Notes: generated from the sequence alone by a model not told the origin. A stretch of DNA of 64,000 nt from Misgurnus anguillicaudatus (GCF_027580225.2 NC_073348.2:39994501-40058500), one strand, 5' to 3'. Counted from the first letter of the stretch, positions 11,600-23,141 are shown. Numbers and translations are program-made.

Positions 11600-11979
11600 T
11601 GCAGGGTTCACACCAGACGCGGTAGAGGCGGCAAGCACGAGTGATTTCAATATTAAGTCAATGTGAAGGCGCGTATGCGGCATAAATGAGGCGTTTAGCG
11701 CGGCATGGTAGACGCGATTCCGCCTCATTCACGTGTCTAGATTTTTTTTTTACTTTGGCGGAAAATTGTGCCGCGTTAACCAATCAGGAGCTTGCTCTAG
11801 CAGTGACGTGATTACAGGATGCGAGTGGAGTCGCAGAAGCCCTTCCCATGATGCGAATTTACGCGTGAATGTCTCAAATGACTAGAATTTCACGCGCAAA
11901 TGAAGTAATGTTCAAGCGTCCAACTACGCGCAAATAGCACGTTTTTGCCACCTCTACCGCGGCTTGTGTAAATACACCA
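11600..11979 (+). mobile_element. PIF/Harbinger-like non-autonomous element, copy A
   Basis: The left end TGCAGGGTTCACACCAGACG and the right end (inverse TGGTGTATTTACACAAGCCG) are flanked by TAA (11597-11599, 11980-11982), the TWA target of PIF/Harbinger. The interior matches copies B, C and D. The right TAA is also the left flank of copy B. The left TAA sits at the end of another repeat (ending TTTTTTACAGTCTA). Confidence 0.78.
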
Positions 11980-11982
11980 TAA

Positions 11983-12330
11983 TGCTGCGTTTACACCAGC
12001 CGCGGTAGAGGCGTCTAGCGCGAGTGATTTCAATTTTAAGTCAATGTGAAGACGCGTTGATGAGCGTCTGGAGGTCTCGGTAGACGCAATTCCGCCTCAT
12101 TCGCGTGTCTAGTTAAAAATTTTAACTTTGGCGGAAAACCAGGAGCTTGCTCTAGTAGTGACTTGATTATAGGATGCGAGTGGAGTCGCAGAAGCCCCTC
12201 CCATGACGTGAATTTCCACGTGAATCTCTCGAGGACTAGAGTTTCACGCGCGAATAAAGCTAGTAAACTCGAAATGTTCAAGCGGCAAACTAGACGCGGC
12301 AGACGTGAATTTGACGCCTCAAACTTGGCT
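11983..12330 (+). mobile_element. PIF/Harbinger-like non-autonomous element, copy B
   Basis: It starts TGCTGCGTTTACACCAGCCG after the shared TAA. The right end has decayed or been cut where a CACTGAAAAAAATG element begins (about 12332). Frames inside it (12036-12281 and 12163-12354) are not genes. Confidence 0.72.
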
Positions 12331-12331
12331 G

Positions 12332-12425
12332 CACTGAAAAAAATGATTAATTGAATTTAATCAATTTTTTTAAGGTAAGTGGTTGCAATCAATTTACTTA
12401 AGCTACATTTAAACAAAAAAGATTA
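12332..12425. mobile_element. Half of a CACTGAAAAA foldback element
   Basis: It matches one arm of 48721-48930, including GTGGTTGCAATCAATTTA and AAGCTACATTTAAAC. The second arm is absent. Confidence 0.7.
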
Positions 12426-12427
12426 GT

Positions 12428-13034
12428 GTCACGAAATACCTGATTTATTTATCCGTGTTCATGGACACGATTTTCTGCTTTTTCGTGCCATTGAGCATAA
12501 ACGTCTTCGTGTCACTCAGCACAAATTTCTATAAATAGCTTTTCATGTCTTCTTTTTCATGCCGTTTTATGTATTGGTTTTTCCCCTATTTTTAAATCAT
12601 TGTCGCTTGGGGTTAAATTTGGGGTTAGGATGTAATTTTATGTACTGGTTTCTACATGTTTATTTATTTATTTATTTTATTTTTAAACTATTTTCGCTTG
12701 GGCTTGGGGTTAGATTTGGGGTTTGGGTTAGGATGTAATTTTATGTATTGGTTTCTACACGGTTTTTTATTTTTAATCTATTTTCGCTTGGGGTTGGGGT
12801 AAGAGTTGAGGTTAGGATGTCTGAAATGTATCAGAAACTTGTTCTAAGCATAAACCAAAAGCGATAATGGTAAAAAAATGAGAAAATAAAACGACACAAA
12901 AAAGAAAGTTGTTTCACGAACATAAAAAGCTTTATTTGCCGAGTAACACGAAAAAGACATTCATGCTTAATGAGACGAATAAAGCAGAACATCGTGTCCA
13001 TAAACATGATTAAATAAATCAATTATTTTGTGAC
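12428..13034. mobile_element. CACG foldback element with telomere-like core
   Basis: Long imperfect inverted ends (GTCACGAAATACCTGATTTA at the left; the inverse, ending ATTTTGTGAC, at the right). The core repeats GCTTGGGGTTAGATTTGGGG and GGTTAGGATGTAATTTTATG two to three times. The same core occurs at 25209, 39088, 42352 and 45743. Confidence 0.72.
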
Positions 13035-13675
13035 TATACAACGACTTGCCTTGAGATTGGGTTTGGTTTATCAGAGTATCTGTGAGATCTGTGTGTGTCT
13101 GTTTCAGCTCTTTGATTTTCTCTAAATGTTTGTGATAGGATAGTTTTAATTCTGTGATTGTTATCCGTTATTAAGATTTAAATGAATGACAGGCTGTAAT
13201 CTGCATGTAATGTCCAGTGGGGCATGTTGTCTCAACTCATCTTTTGGGCGTTTTAGTTCTTCTACAGAGCGTACATGATCAATAAACTGACAAAATGTAT
13301 TTTATTTATTTATTATAATACACACCACTCACTTTATTTAAAAGTAGATTTAGAATTCTCATCATGTAGACATCCTGCTTTTGATGGCTTGTGTTTGTTA
13401 TAATGAAGCTATTTGTAATGCTTTAATGTTAGTCTAGGCATCTTCAGACAGAATCTATGGGCAAAATCCAAACAGCGTTTTTGTGCACTTCGGAAAGGGG
13501 ACGTCGCATTAAAAGTCACTCCATATAAAATGAAAAATTTGCTCCATTTGCCAAGTGCTCGAGAGATTACACATCAAGAGCTGTGATCTTTGAAGGGAAT
13601 AAGGATGATCACTTCCAACTAGAATTCACCCTATATGAACATTGTCCTGTGCCCTACTGAGTGGTGGAGACTAAA
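13035..13675. other. AT-rich, no recognised feature
   Basis: Nothing recognisable apart from short AT-rich runs. Confidence 0.45.
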
Positions 13676-13679
13676 TTCA

Positions 13680-13800
13680 TTTACTTTTATACATTTGGAA
13701 GATGCTTTTATCAAAAGTGACTTGCAGAACACATGGGGATCAAACCCACAACCTGCTGACGCTAACACAATATTTGACCAATTAAGCTACAGAGACACTG
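13680..13800 (-). repeat. tRNA-derived SINE remnant
   Basis: On the minus strand a tRNA-like head (AGCTTAATTGG, then GGTTTGATCCC) is followed by a tail resembling AAAGCATCTTCCAAATG. This is the usual arrangement of cyprinid tRNA SINEs. It is diverged. Confidence 0.6.
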
Positions 13801-14235
13801 AATGCTCTTATATGTGCTTCTATGAAGGATACAATAGAGTGACAGCTAAATATTATATTTGTCATACAGATTTCTCTGTACTGTTGTGTGAATCTGGACA
13901 GTGATGGTGTCAGACTGACAGCGGACATGAAAGTCATTGATGTGTCATTGTGTTGTGTTCAGTATTAAGAGATGTGATTATGATTAATGACATAAGAAAC
14001 ATCAACAAGAGCTACACAAGCGTGTAATTGTCATTAATCACCGGTCTAAATGTGATGCTCATCCTCCTGTATTGAGTTATCAATGACACTGCGTGTCGCT
14101 CGGATAGACACTGAATGACTGTAAGAGAAACAAATGATCCAGACCGCTGACACTGAACGTTTCATATCAGTTAACCAGACACTTCATTTTACCTCCTATA
14201 ATGAAAATACACCAATATACAGAGTACATTCATGC
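13801..14235. other. No recognised feature
   Basis: Ordinary AT-rich unique sequence by eye. Confidence 0.4.
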
Positions 14236-14259
14236 AAATATATATATATATATATATAC
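14236..14259. repeat. (AT)n microsatellite
   Basis: About 11 dinucleotide units. It forms the TA-rich target immediately left of a Tc1 element. Confidence 0.9.
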
Positions 14260-14623
14260 ACAGTGAGGAAAATAAGTATTTTGCAAGTTCTCCCACTTAG
14301 AAATCATGAAGGGGTCTGAAATTGTCATTGTAGGTTTATGTCCACTGTGAGAGACATAATCAAAAAAAATCCAGAAATCATAATGTATGATTTTTTAAAT
14401 ATTTATTTGTATGATACAGCTGCAAATAAGTATATTTGAACACCTGTCTATCAGCTAGAATTCTGACCCTCAAAGACCTGTTAGTCTGCCTTTAAAATGT
14501 CCACCTTCACTCCATTTATTATCCTAAATTAGATGCATCTGTTTAAGGTCGTTAGCTGCATAAAGACACCTGTCCACCACATAAAATCAGTAAGAATACA
14601 ACTACTAACATGGCCAAGACCAT
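14260..14623 (+). mobile_element. Tc1/mariner element, 5' end only
   Basis: It begins CAGTGAGGAAAATAAGTATT after TA, as fish Tc1 elements do. It continues through the long 5' region (CAGCTGCAAATAAGTAT inner repeat, GTCGTTAGCTGCATAAAGAC) to the transposase start ATGGCCAAGACC (MAKT, at 14610). It is cut at codon five by the next element (14625-15082) and does not resume beyond it. Confidence 0.85.
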
Positions 14624-14624
14624 G

Positions 14625-15082
14625 GGGCCTCATTTATAAAATGCTGCATAAAAACCATCCTACATTTCATCTTATGATCATTTAACAAAAATGCGTACGT
14701 GTGATTCATAAACCGAACGTACGCGCAGAAAACGCGCGTACCGCTTTCAAATCTATAAATCGCAAATGAACTTGAACTTGTGCGCGCAGCCGAGCAGTTT
14801 CAGATCTCCGCCTATAAACGATGCGTAATTAATGTCAGACATATAAAAGTGCGCTTATCAATGTTTAAACCCGATTTCAAACAGCAAGAATGGCTTATAT
14901 TTCCAAAAACCTGCAGCAATCAGACACGCAAAAGTGCGTACGTCTGCTCAGACCCTGACGTGGCGCTAAGCACTTTTCCACGTCAAAGACAGTTTTTATA
15001 AATATGGACTTTATCGTGGATTTTTGCCTACGCACACTTTACGATCAAATCTGTGCGTACGCATGCTTTATAAATGAGGCCC
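14625..15082. mobile_element. Inverted-repeat element GGGGCCTCATTTATAAA
   Basis: The ends GGGGCCTCATTTATAAA and TTTATAAATGAGGCCCC are perfect inverse copies. The interior is rich in GCGTACG motifs. It is inserted into the Tc1 element's start codon region. A partial copy is at 23066-23141. The 73-codon frame inside is not recognised. Confidence 0.85.
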
Positions 15083-15127
15083 CAGGCTGGTGTGTGTATT
15101 ATAATGTCAAATAAGGTGATGAACTCC

Positions 15128-15300
15128 ATGATTAAGCTAAATATATTTATGCTTTAAGCAGACTCATTTTCCGAAGCAACTTACAGTGCATTACAAGGTT
15201 TTATCATCATGTGTGTTCACTGGGTTTGAACCCATGACCTTTTGAACTGCTAATGCAATCCTCTACCACTGAGCTACAGGATATATTACATCTACAATAA
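15128..15300 (-). repeat. tRNA-derived SINE
   Basis: The minus strand reads CCTGTAGCTCAGTGGTAGAG (A box) and GGTTCAAACCC (B box), then a tail ending in AAGTTGCTTCGG and a TTAAAGCATAAAT-like end. The box sequences are intact, but the tRNA fold was not tested. It is a SINE rather than a tRNA gene because the tail continues for about 100 nt. Confidence 0.75.
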
Positions 15301-15842
15301 AACCAAGATGGTGTGAAATCATCCATAAACATTTTAGATGCTGTTATTATGTTTATAATTTACATGTCTATCCAACCACACAAAAGATAACATCTATGAA
15401 TAATAATGACATCCCATTGTTATTTAAGTCATTATGTCATTGTCCTGCTCATACATCACATGCCCTGCTATCATTTCTTATTCTAACTTTTGCATTTAGG
15501 TACATAACTCTGGGAATGTATAAACATATTACATTTATATCGTGTGGGAATCCTACAATGCATTCCGATCAAATTCCTGTGCACTCATGAATATTTTCAA
15601 CTGACCGAGATAACCTTCCACAGAGCTACATATTCATTGAAAACCTCACAGCACTTTTTTTTATAAATATTCATCTCGCATCTCCGAACCATCCCAAAAT
15701 TCCTATCTGTTACACCTCAGATCAGAGACTCTTGCATATGGGAATTAATCTTTGGTTTTCTGCATATTTTTTCGATACCAATATTACTTTCCACTCGTGC
15801 AAGACTCGGTGTTGAAGCCAAGCATGAATATTGTGTCTTTGT
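15301..15842. other. No recognised feature
   Basis: AT-rich; nothing I can name. Confidence 0.4.
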
Positions 15843-15906
15843 AAAGAATTAGTTCACCCAAAAATGAAAATTCTGTCACCATTCACTTCATGTTGTTTCG
15901 ACCCAG
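15843..15906. repeat. Fragment of AGTTCACCCAAAAATGAAAA repeat
   Basis: It contains TTAGTTCACCCAAAAATG and TTCTGTCACCATTCACTTCA, the end of a very common cyprinid DNA repeat (recognised from memory). Confidence 0.65.
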
Positions 15907-16108
15907 CAGGACTTTGCATCACAAACCGAGCAGCGGAGCTTCAATGAGGATTCACGAGCCGTGTGTCCACAAAACCGCACACACATTCTGTGATCATACT
16001 GAATAAATCAGCACGTGTTCATTTAATAAACACAGCAAAACTGAAAAATAAAACTGAATTGTTTTTTACTTCAGAGCTTTGACCATCATTGCATGAAAAG
16101 AAAAAGTA

Positions 16109-16623
16109 CACTGCAAAAAATGATTTTCAAGAAAAAAATTTCTTAATATTTTTGTCTTGTTTTCAGTAAAAACATCTAAACATTCTTAAAATAAGATGCT
16201 TTTTCTTGATGAGCAAAACGACTCAAGAAAATAAGTCTAGTTTTTACACCAAAAATATTAAATTTAAGTGATTTTGTGCATAAAACAAGCAAAAAAATCT
16301 GCCAATGGGGTAAGCAAAAAATCTTGAAAATTTTTCTTAAACACTAAATTCAAGAAAAATTCTAGAAAAATTTGCTTACCCCATTGGCAGATTTTTTGCT
16401 TGTTTTATGCACAAAATCACTTAAATTTTTATATAATATTATATAATACATAATATTTTTCTTTTGTCTAAATACTAAATACTAAATTGTCTAAAGACTT
16501 ATTTTCTTGGGTCGTTTTGTTCATCAAGAAAAAGCATCTTAATTTAAGAATTTTTAGATATTTTTACTGAAAACAAGACAAAAATACTAAGAATTTTTTC
16601 TTGAAAACAATTTTTTGCAGCGT
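16109..16623. mobile_element. Large foldback element CACTGCAAAAAATGATTTTC
   Basis: Near-perfect palindrome of about 515 bp: each arm carries TTGTTTTCAGTAAAA, GATGCTTTTTCTTGATGAGC and AAGTGATTTTGTGCATAAAA. The arms are separated by the GGTAAGCAAATTTTTCTTGA region. Other copies are at 22262-22600 and 36215-36635. TA beside the ends suggests a Tc1/mariner-type mobiliser. Confidence 0.85.
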
Positions 16624-16639
16624 GCGTTGAAAGATTAGA

Positions 16640-16800
16640 TGTTTTCATATTCATTTACATTTATATTTACATTATATTATATTTCATGCATTTAGCAGGT
16701 ACTTTTATCCAAAGCGACTACATGGTATAAATATTTTTTTATCACCATGTGAGTTCCAGATTTGAACCCATGACGTTTTGTGCTGATATGCAATGCTTTG
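16640..16800 (-). repeat. tRNA-derived SINE remnant
   Basis: The minus strand carries a decayed B box (GGTTCAAATCTGG) and the tail GTAGTCGCTTTGGATAAAAG plus TGCTAAATGCATGAAAT. Confidence 0.65.
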
Positions 16801-17967
16801 CATGTTAAATCAACAATAAATGACAAAATGTTGAAAACATCTGAAGTATGAAAGAGATTCTTCAGTGAGATGTTTCATCAGAAAATCTAAAACAAAAATA
16901 ACACAAAACACCAACAAACAGCCAGTTCAGATGTTAAGACTTAATCAAAGGAAAAGCTCTTGTCCTAATGAAACATACACAACAGCAACAGAATGTTAAT
17001 GACATTTATATCGATCACATCTTATAATCCAGAGAGAGAGGTTGATCTAAAAACAATGAGGTGATCTAGAATCAAAGCAAAGCACATCACAGAAAAAAAG
17101 GTTTAAAACCTCCAGAGAAGACCTCAAATCCAAGTACACTTCTCTAGTCGCTACAGACAAGTACATCATGCCACCGGGGCCTTGGAGATTTTCCCATCGA
17201 GACCCAGCAAAAACTCTTTCAATCACTAACATCATTTAACAAGAGGAGACAGAGAAACCATACACGGCTTTATTCTCCTTAAATAAAATGTTAAATGCTC
17301 TCTCGTTTGTTTGTGTCTGCTATGTAAAGAAAAATAAATATGAGACCTCTTAGATGCATCGGGAAAAGACTTTGCCGTTTCTCTTCCTAATCCGCGATTC
17401 TGAATCGGCATGAATCTAATTTACATTTCATGGCCGTCCTGGCGGCGGTCTTATCAGGTGCTTACACGTGAAGTTTGATTGGCAGCCTCGGGGTGAGATG
17501 CGACCCTGGCAGCTGTGCTGGAGGCCGGTTGGCATCATTGCCCCTCTCTTCTGTCTGTCAGTCTCACACGAGGCTGCCCGCCGCTCGCCTCGCACCGCTA
17601 TCATCATTTATCATTCACACCTCACTTTATCTCTTCACCCAAACGCAACTCTGTAAGAAAAATGGCGTTTTGGGCATCATAAAGTAAGATGGATCGAGCT
17701 TGAAAAGACAAATGAAAGAAGAAGAACCCTCGTGTGAAATATCTGTTAGGCTGGTCACAGATCAGTGACCTGTATCTGTTTAGGACACATGTTTCTCTAA
17801 TGAGTTCTTCTGTAAATCGTCAATGATTCAGAGTTATTGATAAGAAACTGACAGGGGTTTGTCAGAAGCTATGATTCAAAACCAACAAGTCAGCGGCCTA
17901 CAGTACATTGAAACTACATTTCCCACAATCCACTGCGGCTGTGTAAGAACATCAACATTACATAACA
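16801..17967. other. Unique sequence; GC-richer block 17380-17640
   Basis: No repeat recognised. The block 17380-17640 is clearly richer in G+C than its surroundings and has two overlapping frames of 60-70 codons with no known domain. It is a candidate conserved non-coding element or an unrecognised exon; neither can be shown here. Confidence 0.35.
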
Positions 17968-18284
17968 GTACATTCACATGGGGCGTAAGCGATAACGCTT
18001 CTCGTTTACTTTTAATGGGTGACGTCATGCATTTCCGAACTGAATTGTGGATCCGTCCGCGTCACTTGGCAAAAGTTGAACATTTCTCTACTTTTCAAGA
18101 GCCAACGCTGGTGGCAGACAATCAGATCGGCTTATGCAAATAACCTATGCACAGCCAGCCAATTACATTTATGCAAGACCGGAGAACAGAGGAGCATGTG
18201 TGGCGGCCACTGTGATTGGCGGTTGGCCATGCTTCAGACACGCCCTCTGTCAAGCGTTATCGTTGACGCCCCGTGTGAATGTAC
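17968..18284. mobile_element. Inverted-repeat element GTACATTCACAYGGGGCG
   Basis: The left end GTACATTCACATGGGGCG...CGATAACGCTT is mirrored by the right end AAGCGTTATCG..GACGCCCCGTGTGAATGTAC; about 34 bp pair. The interior is 250 bp. An open frame of 155 codons (18019-18486) starts inside it and runs out past its end, so it is most likely fortuitous. Confidence 0.8.
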
Positions 18285-18780
18285 CGTTACTGTCATGGAT
18301 GAAAGTAACAACAAGGTATACATATACAGTATGAAGGGATGTACCGATATATCGGCATATAATGGCCACATAAAAGCCTTTTTTGGAAATTGGACGATTG
18401 TTGATGATCAGAAAAGATTATATACTGCATCAGAACTCATGTTGTGTGACTATTTTGAATTGGGTGACAACAGCTGCGTTCCATAAAGACTTGTTTATAG
18501 CCAATGTTGGTGCGCGCAGCAAAAATGACGTCAACAAGGAGTGAGCGGTTTTGTGCGTTTGGTGCACGAAACCTCATTTCGCATGGAGGTGTGCACGCCC
18601 ATTTTTGTAATCACGTGCGGCTCGGCATCTGAAAATGACCAAACTCGATTTGCTTGAGTCACCCCCTATCTTTAAAAAAATAGTGCAACAGCGAGCGCGT
18701 CAACTATAAACGCCTTGTTTGTTTGTTGAGACACCCGCAATCAATGCGTTGCGGTGCAAAGCGCGTGTATAAACAAAGCG
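18285..18780. other. Unassigned, partly GC-rich
   Basis: It lies between two transposons and is probably an older decayed repeat (18480-18780 has several CG-containing motifs), but I cannot name a family. Confidence 0.35.
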
Positions 18781-19205
18781 TTACCGTGGGTCAAATTCGC
18801 GTCTACCGCGTCTATTTTGCCTCTTTAACATTTTGAGTTTCCTAGCTTTATTTGTCCGTGAAAGCCGTGCGTGAAATTGTAGTCATCGAGACATCGAAAA
18901 TTTGTGTCATGGGAGGGGCTTCTGCAACTGTGCTCGCTTCCTGTAATCACTAGCAAGCTCCTGATTGGTTAACGCGGTGCGTTTTTCCCCAAAAGTTCAA
19001 AATTTTCAACTCGCGCGTTTGCTGCAGCAACGCTCAATTTGCGCCATTCGCGTGAGCTAAATGAGGAATCGTGTCTATCGCGCAGCGCTGAACACCTCAT
19101 TCACGCTGCAAGACCTCCAGACGCACAACAACATGTCTTTACATTGACTTAACATTAAAATCACTCGCGCTTGACGCCTCTACCGCGGCTGGTATGAACG
19201 CAGCA
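18781..19205 (-). mobile_element. PIF/Harbinger-like non-autonomous element, copy C
   Basis: In reverse orientation it starts TGCTGCGTTCATACCAGCCG next to TTA (19206-19208) and carries the same interior as copies A and B. The other end is diverged, so that boundary is approximate. Confidence 0.7.
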
Positions 19206-19209
19206 TTAG

Positions 19210-19420
19210 CCTTTAAATTGCACAAATTGATTTAGCAAATTGAAAATGCGCCCAATGAAAACACGTCAATTTTGCATAAACTCCCATATATGGCTAAAAA
19301 GTTTTACACTCAGGTAAGGTGGTTTCTTAAAAAATTCAAAAAAGGAATATACTGCATATATTGACAGGTCAACTGACGTGCGTAAAAGTCACATGATCTT
19401 TCTTTTAATATGGCGCGGTA
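19210..19420. mobile_element. Fragment of the GGCACGTTTCCATTAC family
   Basis: It shares CTCCCATATAT and AAGTTTT.AC blocks and a GTCACATGAT stretch with the complete element at 36726-37519. Confidence 0.6.
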
Positions 19421-19485
19421 GGTTTGGTTGGAAGACAAGACAGAAGAGATGTGTTCGACTTCATGCAGCTTCACAAGAACCGACA

Positions 19486-20281
19486 AGTGCACTCAAAAAA
19501 ATTATTCATTGGATTAACTCAATAAAATTGTGGGCAGGATTTCCATCCAATATGAATGTGTACCCCTAACTCATAAAAAGCTGCTTTACCAACTCAATTT
19601 AAAGTAAATGGCAATACTCAATTAGTTGCCCCAACTCAATTTAGTGTACTCTGAATAACTCGATTTAGCATAATTTGAATAACTCAATGTAGTGTAGTCT
19701 GAATAACTCAATTCTGTTATTTTATATAAAACGTTTTTATATCATACTAATTAGCATAAGCACATGTTAGCATGCTAACAATAATAACATTTGATACTTT
19801 GGATGAGCATGTGAAAAGAGACTGATCTCCAAACAGGCATTAACACAGTTAGTGCTCATTGAGAGAAAAACGTCACACCCACAACCTAACCACAAGCGCC
19901 ACTCTTCTGGACGATGGTAACCAAACAATTTGAAAAAATATAACACAAACGCTTCTAAATCAATAAGATAAACGGACATTAAAAACTATTAAGTCTTTCT
20001 CTTTACCTAAAAATGCATAAAATAATACTTAATTAAAAAATTACTCTCCAAAAGCAGTTGCATGCACAGCATGCTGGGAGATTCTTTTTCCAGAACCCAA
20101 ACTCAAACTAATTGTGTTAACGCAATTAAAAAGAAATCAATAAATTATAGTACATATTCATTTTGTGTTAGACTAATTAAATATATATACTTATTCCTCT
20201 TAATGAGGTATTATAAATTAATTGAACACAATTTTAATGTGCCATTTCTAAGAAGGGCTTGAATAATTTTTTTGAGTGTGT
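19486..20281. mobile_element. Inverted-repeat element CACTCAAAAAAATTATTCA
   Basis: The ends CACTCAAAAAAATTATTCA and GAATAATTTTTTTGAGTG are inverse copies about 795 bp apart. The interior repeats 'aactcaatttagtgta' motifs near 19600-19720. There is no coding capacity I recognise. Confidence 0.75.
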
Positions 20282-20285
20282 ATGA

Positions 20286-20361
20286 CATCAAAATACAGTG
20301 AAAGCAATTTGGGAGTCAATTACTTTGTATGCTTTTGAGTTGCTCTCGCTGTATTTTGATG
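20286..20361. repeat. 76-nt hairpin
   Basis: CATCAAAATACAGTGAAAGC is followed 32 nt later by GCTCTCGCTGTATTTTGATG; 22-nt arms pair with only a few mismatches. It starts 5 nt after the end of the CACTCAAAAA element. It may be a small foldback repeat; a pre-miRNA-like hairpin is possible but unsupported. Confidence 0.6.
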
Positions 20362-21682
20362 CCGTCCGCATGTCGGTCAGTGCGGCAGCATATGAAATCA
20401 AACACACCTGTCATCACATCATGCTTTTTGGAACTTAGCGCTAGACAACAAGATTACGTTTTAGTCGCATAACATCGATTAATGTAAACGCCCTCATTTT
20501 GCAATATTTTTTTTGACATTAAGAAAATAACGCTACATAAAGCTTTATTAGAAATGCAGTTACTGACATTTCCAATAACTGGTATCTATTGGTATCAGTA
20601 GATGTCATTGCTATCGGCCCCAAAATTTTAGTATTGGTGCAAACTCATAAAGACATAAACTTGAAGTGGACATTAGCATTAATCTCAGTCAGATATCTAT
20701 TATTGTTCTGATCTGACATTTTCACCAGACAATAATGCACAAACGCAGTATTTGCATTAACAGCATCAATGCCAGGTGTCATTTCAAACTCATCCAGCTC
20801 ACTAGTAACAGTTTTGATGGCAGTGCAAAACATCTTTTACCTGCATTTCCTCCTGGAAGTCATTCAACACTTTTCCTTCAGTTTCTCTATTCTGAGGAAA
20901 AACTCGAATGTAATGAATGAAAATCACTCAACTGTTGAAGCTTGAAGGACCAAACCCAGATGCAGGCAACTGGCTGCGGTCCAATCTGCACGCTCATCAC
21001 TGGCAGCAGGAATCCAATTAGAGAAGTGAAAGTCATCTGCAACCTGTGCCAGTTCTCCAGCCGTTCCCGTTTCCCCTGCTATGCATCAACACAAGGACAG
21101 AATGAAGCCCAAGTCGGTTATGCGGGAAAATGATAATTGTCTGGGAAAGAGCATTTTTATATGGAAAATATTCCCACAGAGATCAGATCCGGTTTGGGTG
21201 GTTTACAGTCAAGTTTGTACCATATGTAAGATAATTACTCGAATCAGATTTTAAGTGGGAAGGAAATTTGGAGAGCGTTGATGGAAAACACTTTGTCATC
21301 CATAAAGTTTTAAGTATGGTTTCCTGATGGAGCATCACTAATTCTCTGAAGTGAGATTTTTGCATGAATTGCACGGCTGCTGACTGTCATTTTTTGTTAG
21401 CGATGCAAATTTGACTGTGATAATTATCTGCATGAAGTCGCTGTTACTGAGAAGAAACTGATTACTGCATCAATAATTCATTTTACACCATACTGTATGC
21501 ATGTGTTTGAAAGACATAATACATGAGAATATATGCAATACCATTTGTGATCATTTAAGAAAGCATTTTTAAAAAAGAGCATAATGGACTTTCACAAAAA
21601 TGATTTGGTTGAATATGAGCTCTATTAACTGTATTCATTATAAATTCATGACAAAATGGCAAGAATGATAACAGGATGTTAA
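20362..21682. other. No recognised feature
   Basis: Frames at 20735-20920 and 20942-21133 show no recognisable domain. No repeat named. Confidence 0.4.
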
Positions 21683-21898
21683 AGGCGGAGTCCACGATGT
21701 TTGAAAAACGCGTTGGAAAAGGAAACGGGCCGACTACCAAAACACACTTATAGCCAATCAAATCAAATCAAATGCCGGGTTGCGTATGTGTGGGGTGGGT
21801 CTATCAACAGAAGGTCCAGATTCTATTGGGGTAGGGGCGTGTTTGTTTGGGTGATTTCAAATATCAACATTGGCTTTCAAACATCGTGGACACCGCCT
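21683..21898. mobile_element. TTAA-flanked inverted-repeat element AGGCGGAGTCCACGATG
   Basis: The left end AGGCGGAGTCCACGATGTTT and its inverse at the right (AAACATCGTGGACACCGCCT) are bounded by TTAA at 21679-21682 and 21899-21902. It is 216 bp long. Confidence 0.85.
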
Positions 21899-22261
21899 TT
21901 AATGAAAATTTGAAATAGACATTGTTCTATTAAAGTACTGAAATTGATCTTTCAAATAATTTTATATACATTTATATTTCAAGATGTAAATATTCTTTTA
22001 TATTTTGTACTTCATCATTGTTATTATTGTGCTATTGTATGTTGTTTTGTGAATATGCTTTGGCAATATTATAAGTAGGCTAACACACAATAATGCCAAA
22101 AACAACCTTTATATTAAAAAAAACTGAACACTTACTGAGGTTTGTGCTGTTGTTTTTACATCAAAAATGATGTCACTTCCTGGAGGATGATGTCATGAAC
22201 GAAGAGGAAAATCTGTCTCAATTGAAAATTTAAAAAAGGAAAGTATTGCAAAACTGCAACA

Positions 22262-22600
22262 GGTTTTATGCATTTACAGGAAAACAAGCAAAAAAAAAAA
22301 CAAGCAAAAAAAAAAACACAAAAAAAAATCTGTCAATGGGGTAAGCATGAATTTTTCTTGAATTTAGTGTTTAAAAAAATGTTCAAGATTTTTTTACTTA
22401 CCCCATTGGCAGATTTTTTTTGCTTGTTTTGTGCACAAAATCACTTAAATTTGATATTTTTGGTCTAAAAACTAGACTTATTTTCTTGGGTCGTTTTGCT
22501 CATCAAGAAAAATAATCTCAATTTAAGAATTTTTAGATATTTTTACTGAAAACAAGACAAAAATACTATTTTTTTTTTCTTGAAAATAATTTTTGCAGTA
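22262..22600. mobile_element. Foldback element CACTGCAAAAAATG, left arm shortened
   Basis: The right arm is intact and matches 16360-16620; the left arm is replaced by A-rich runs. The 66-codon frame within is repeat-encoded. Confidence 0.75.
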
Positions 22601-22613
22601 TATGAATCACATG

Positions 22614-23061
22614 CAGTGTTGGGAAAGTTACTCCCCAAAAAAGTAACTAATTGCGTTACTTAGTTGCTTTTCATGGAAAGTAATACTTACGTTACTTTTA
22701 AGTTACTTTCAGGCCTTGCTGGTGTTTTTATGACTGAGAAGTTCTGCATTCAGAAACTGCATATTTCCATCGCAAAAATGTCGAGCTCTGGCCTGCCATC
22801 TCAGTTTCTGACTCAAACTGTTCCCGCTTAGGCGTGCACGCATATAGTGCGTAATTCTACGTGACTATGTTCAGATTAATTCAATTTATTGTTTTTAATC
22901 TAATTAATTAAACTGAAAAGTAACTTGCATTACTTTTTTAAAAAGTAACTAAAATGTTAATGTGTACATTTAAAAAGTAATGCGTTACTTAACTCGTTAC
23001 TTCGGAAAAGTAATATTATTACGTAAGGCACATTACTTGTAATGCGTTACCCCCAACACTG
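22614..23061. mobile_element. hAT-type non-autonomous element CAGTGTTGGG
   Basis: The termini CAGTGTTGGGAAAGTTACT and GTTACCCCCAACACTG are inverse copies. It is flanked by an 8-bp duplication with one mismatch (ATCACATG 22606-22613; ATCACACG 23062-23069), the hAT size. The interior is rich in AGTAAC/GTTACT. Confidence 0.85.
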
Positions 23062-23065
23062 ATCA

Positions 23066-23141
23066 CACGTTCGCATTTTTAATAAATGATCGTAAGATGA
23101 AATGTAGGCTGGTTTCTATGCACGATTTTATAAATGAGGCC
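23066..23141 (-). mobile_element. End fragment of the GGGGCCTCATTTATAAA element
   Basis: In reverse orientation it reads GGGCCTCATTTATAAAAT and CATCTTACGATCATTTATT, as in 14625-14700. Confidence 0.7.

Noticed and set aside
15128..15300. tRNA gene on the minus strand
   Set aside because: A and B boxes are present, but the sequence continues into a SINE tail and similar decayed copies occur at 13680, 16640 and 63090.
18019..18486. 155-codon open frame
   Set aside because: It starts inside an inverted-repeat element and continues into unrelated sequence, with no recognisable domain.
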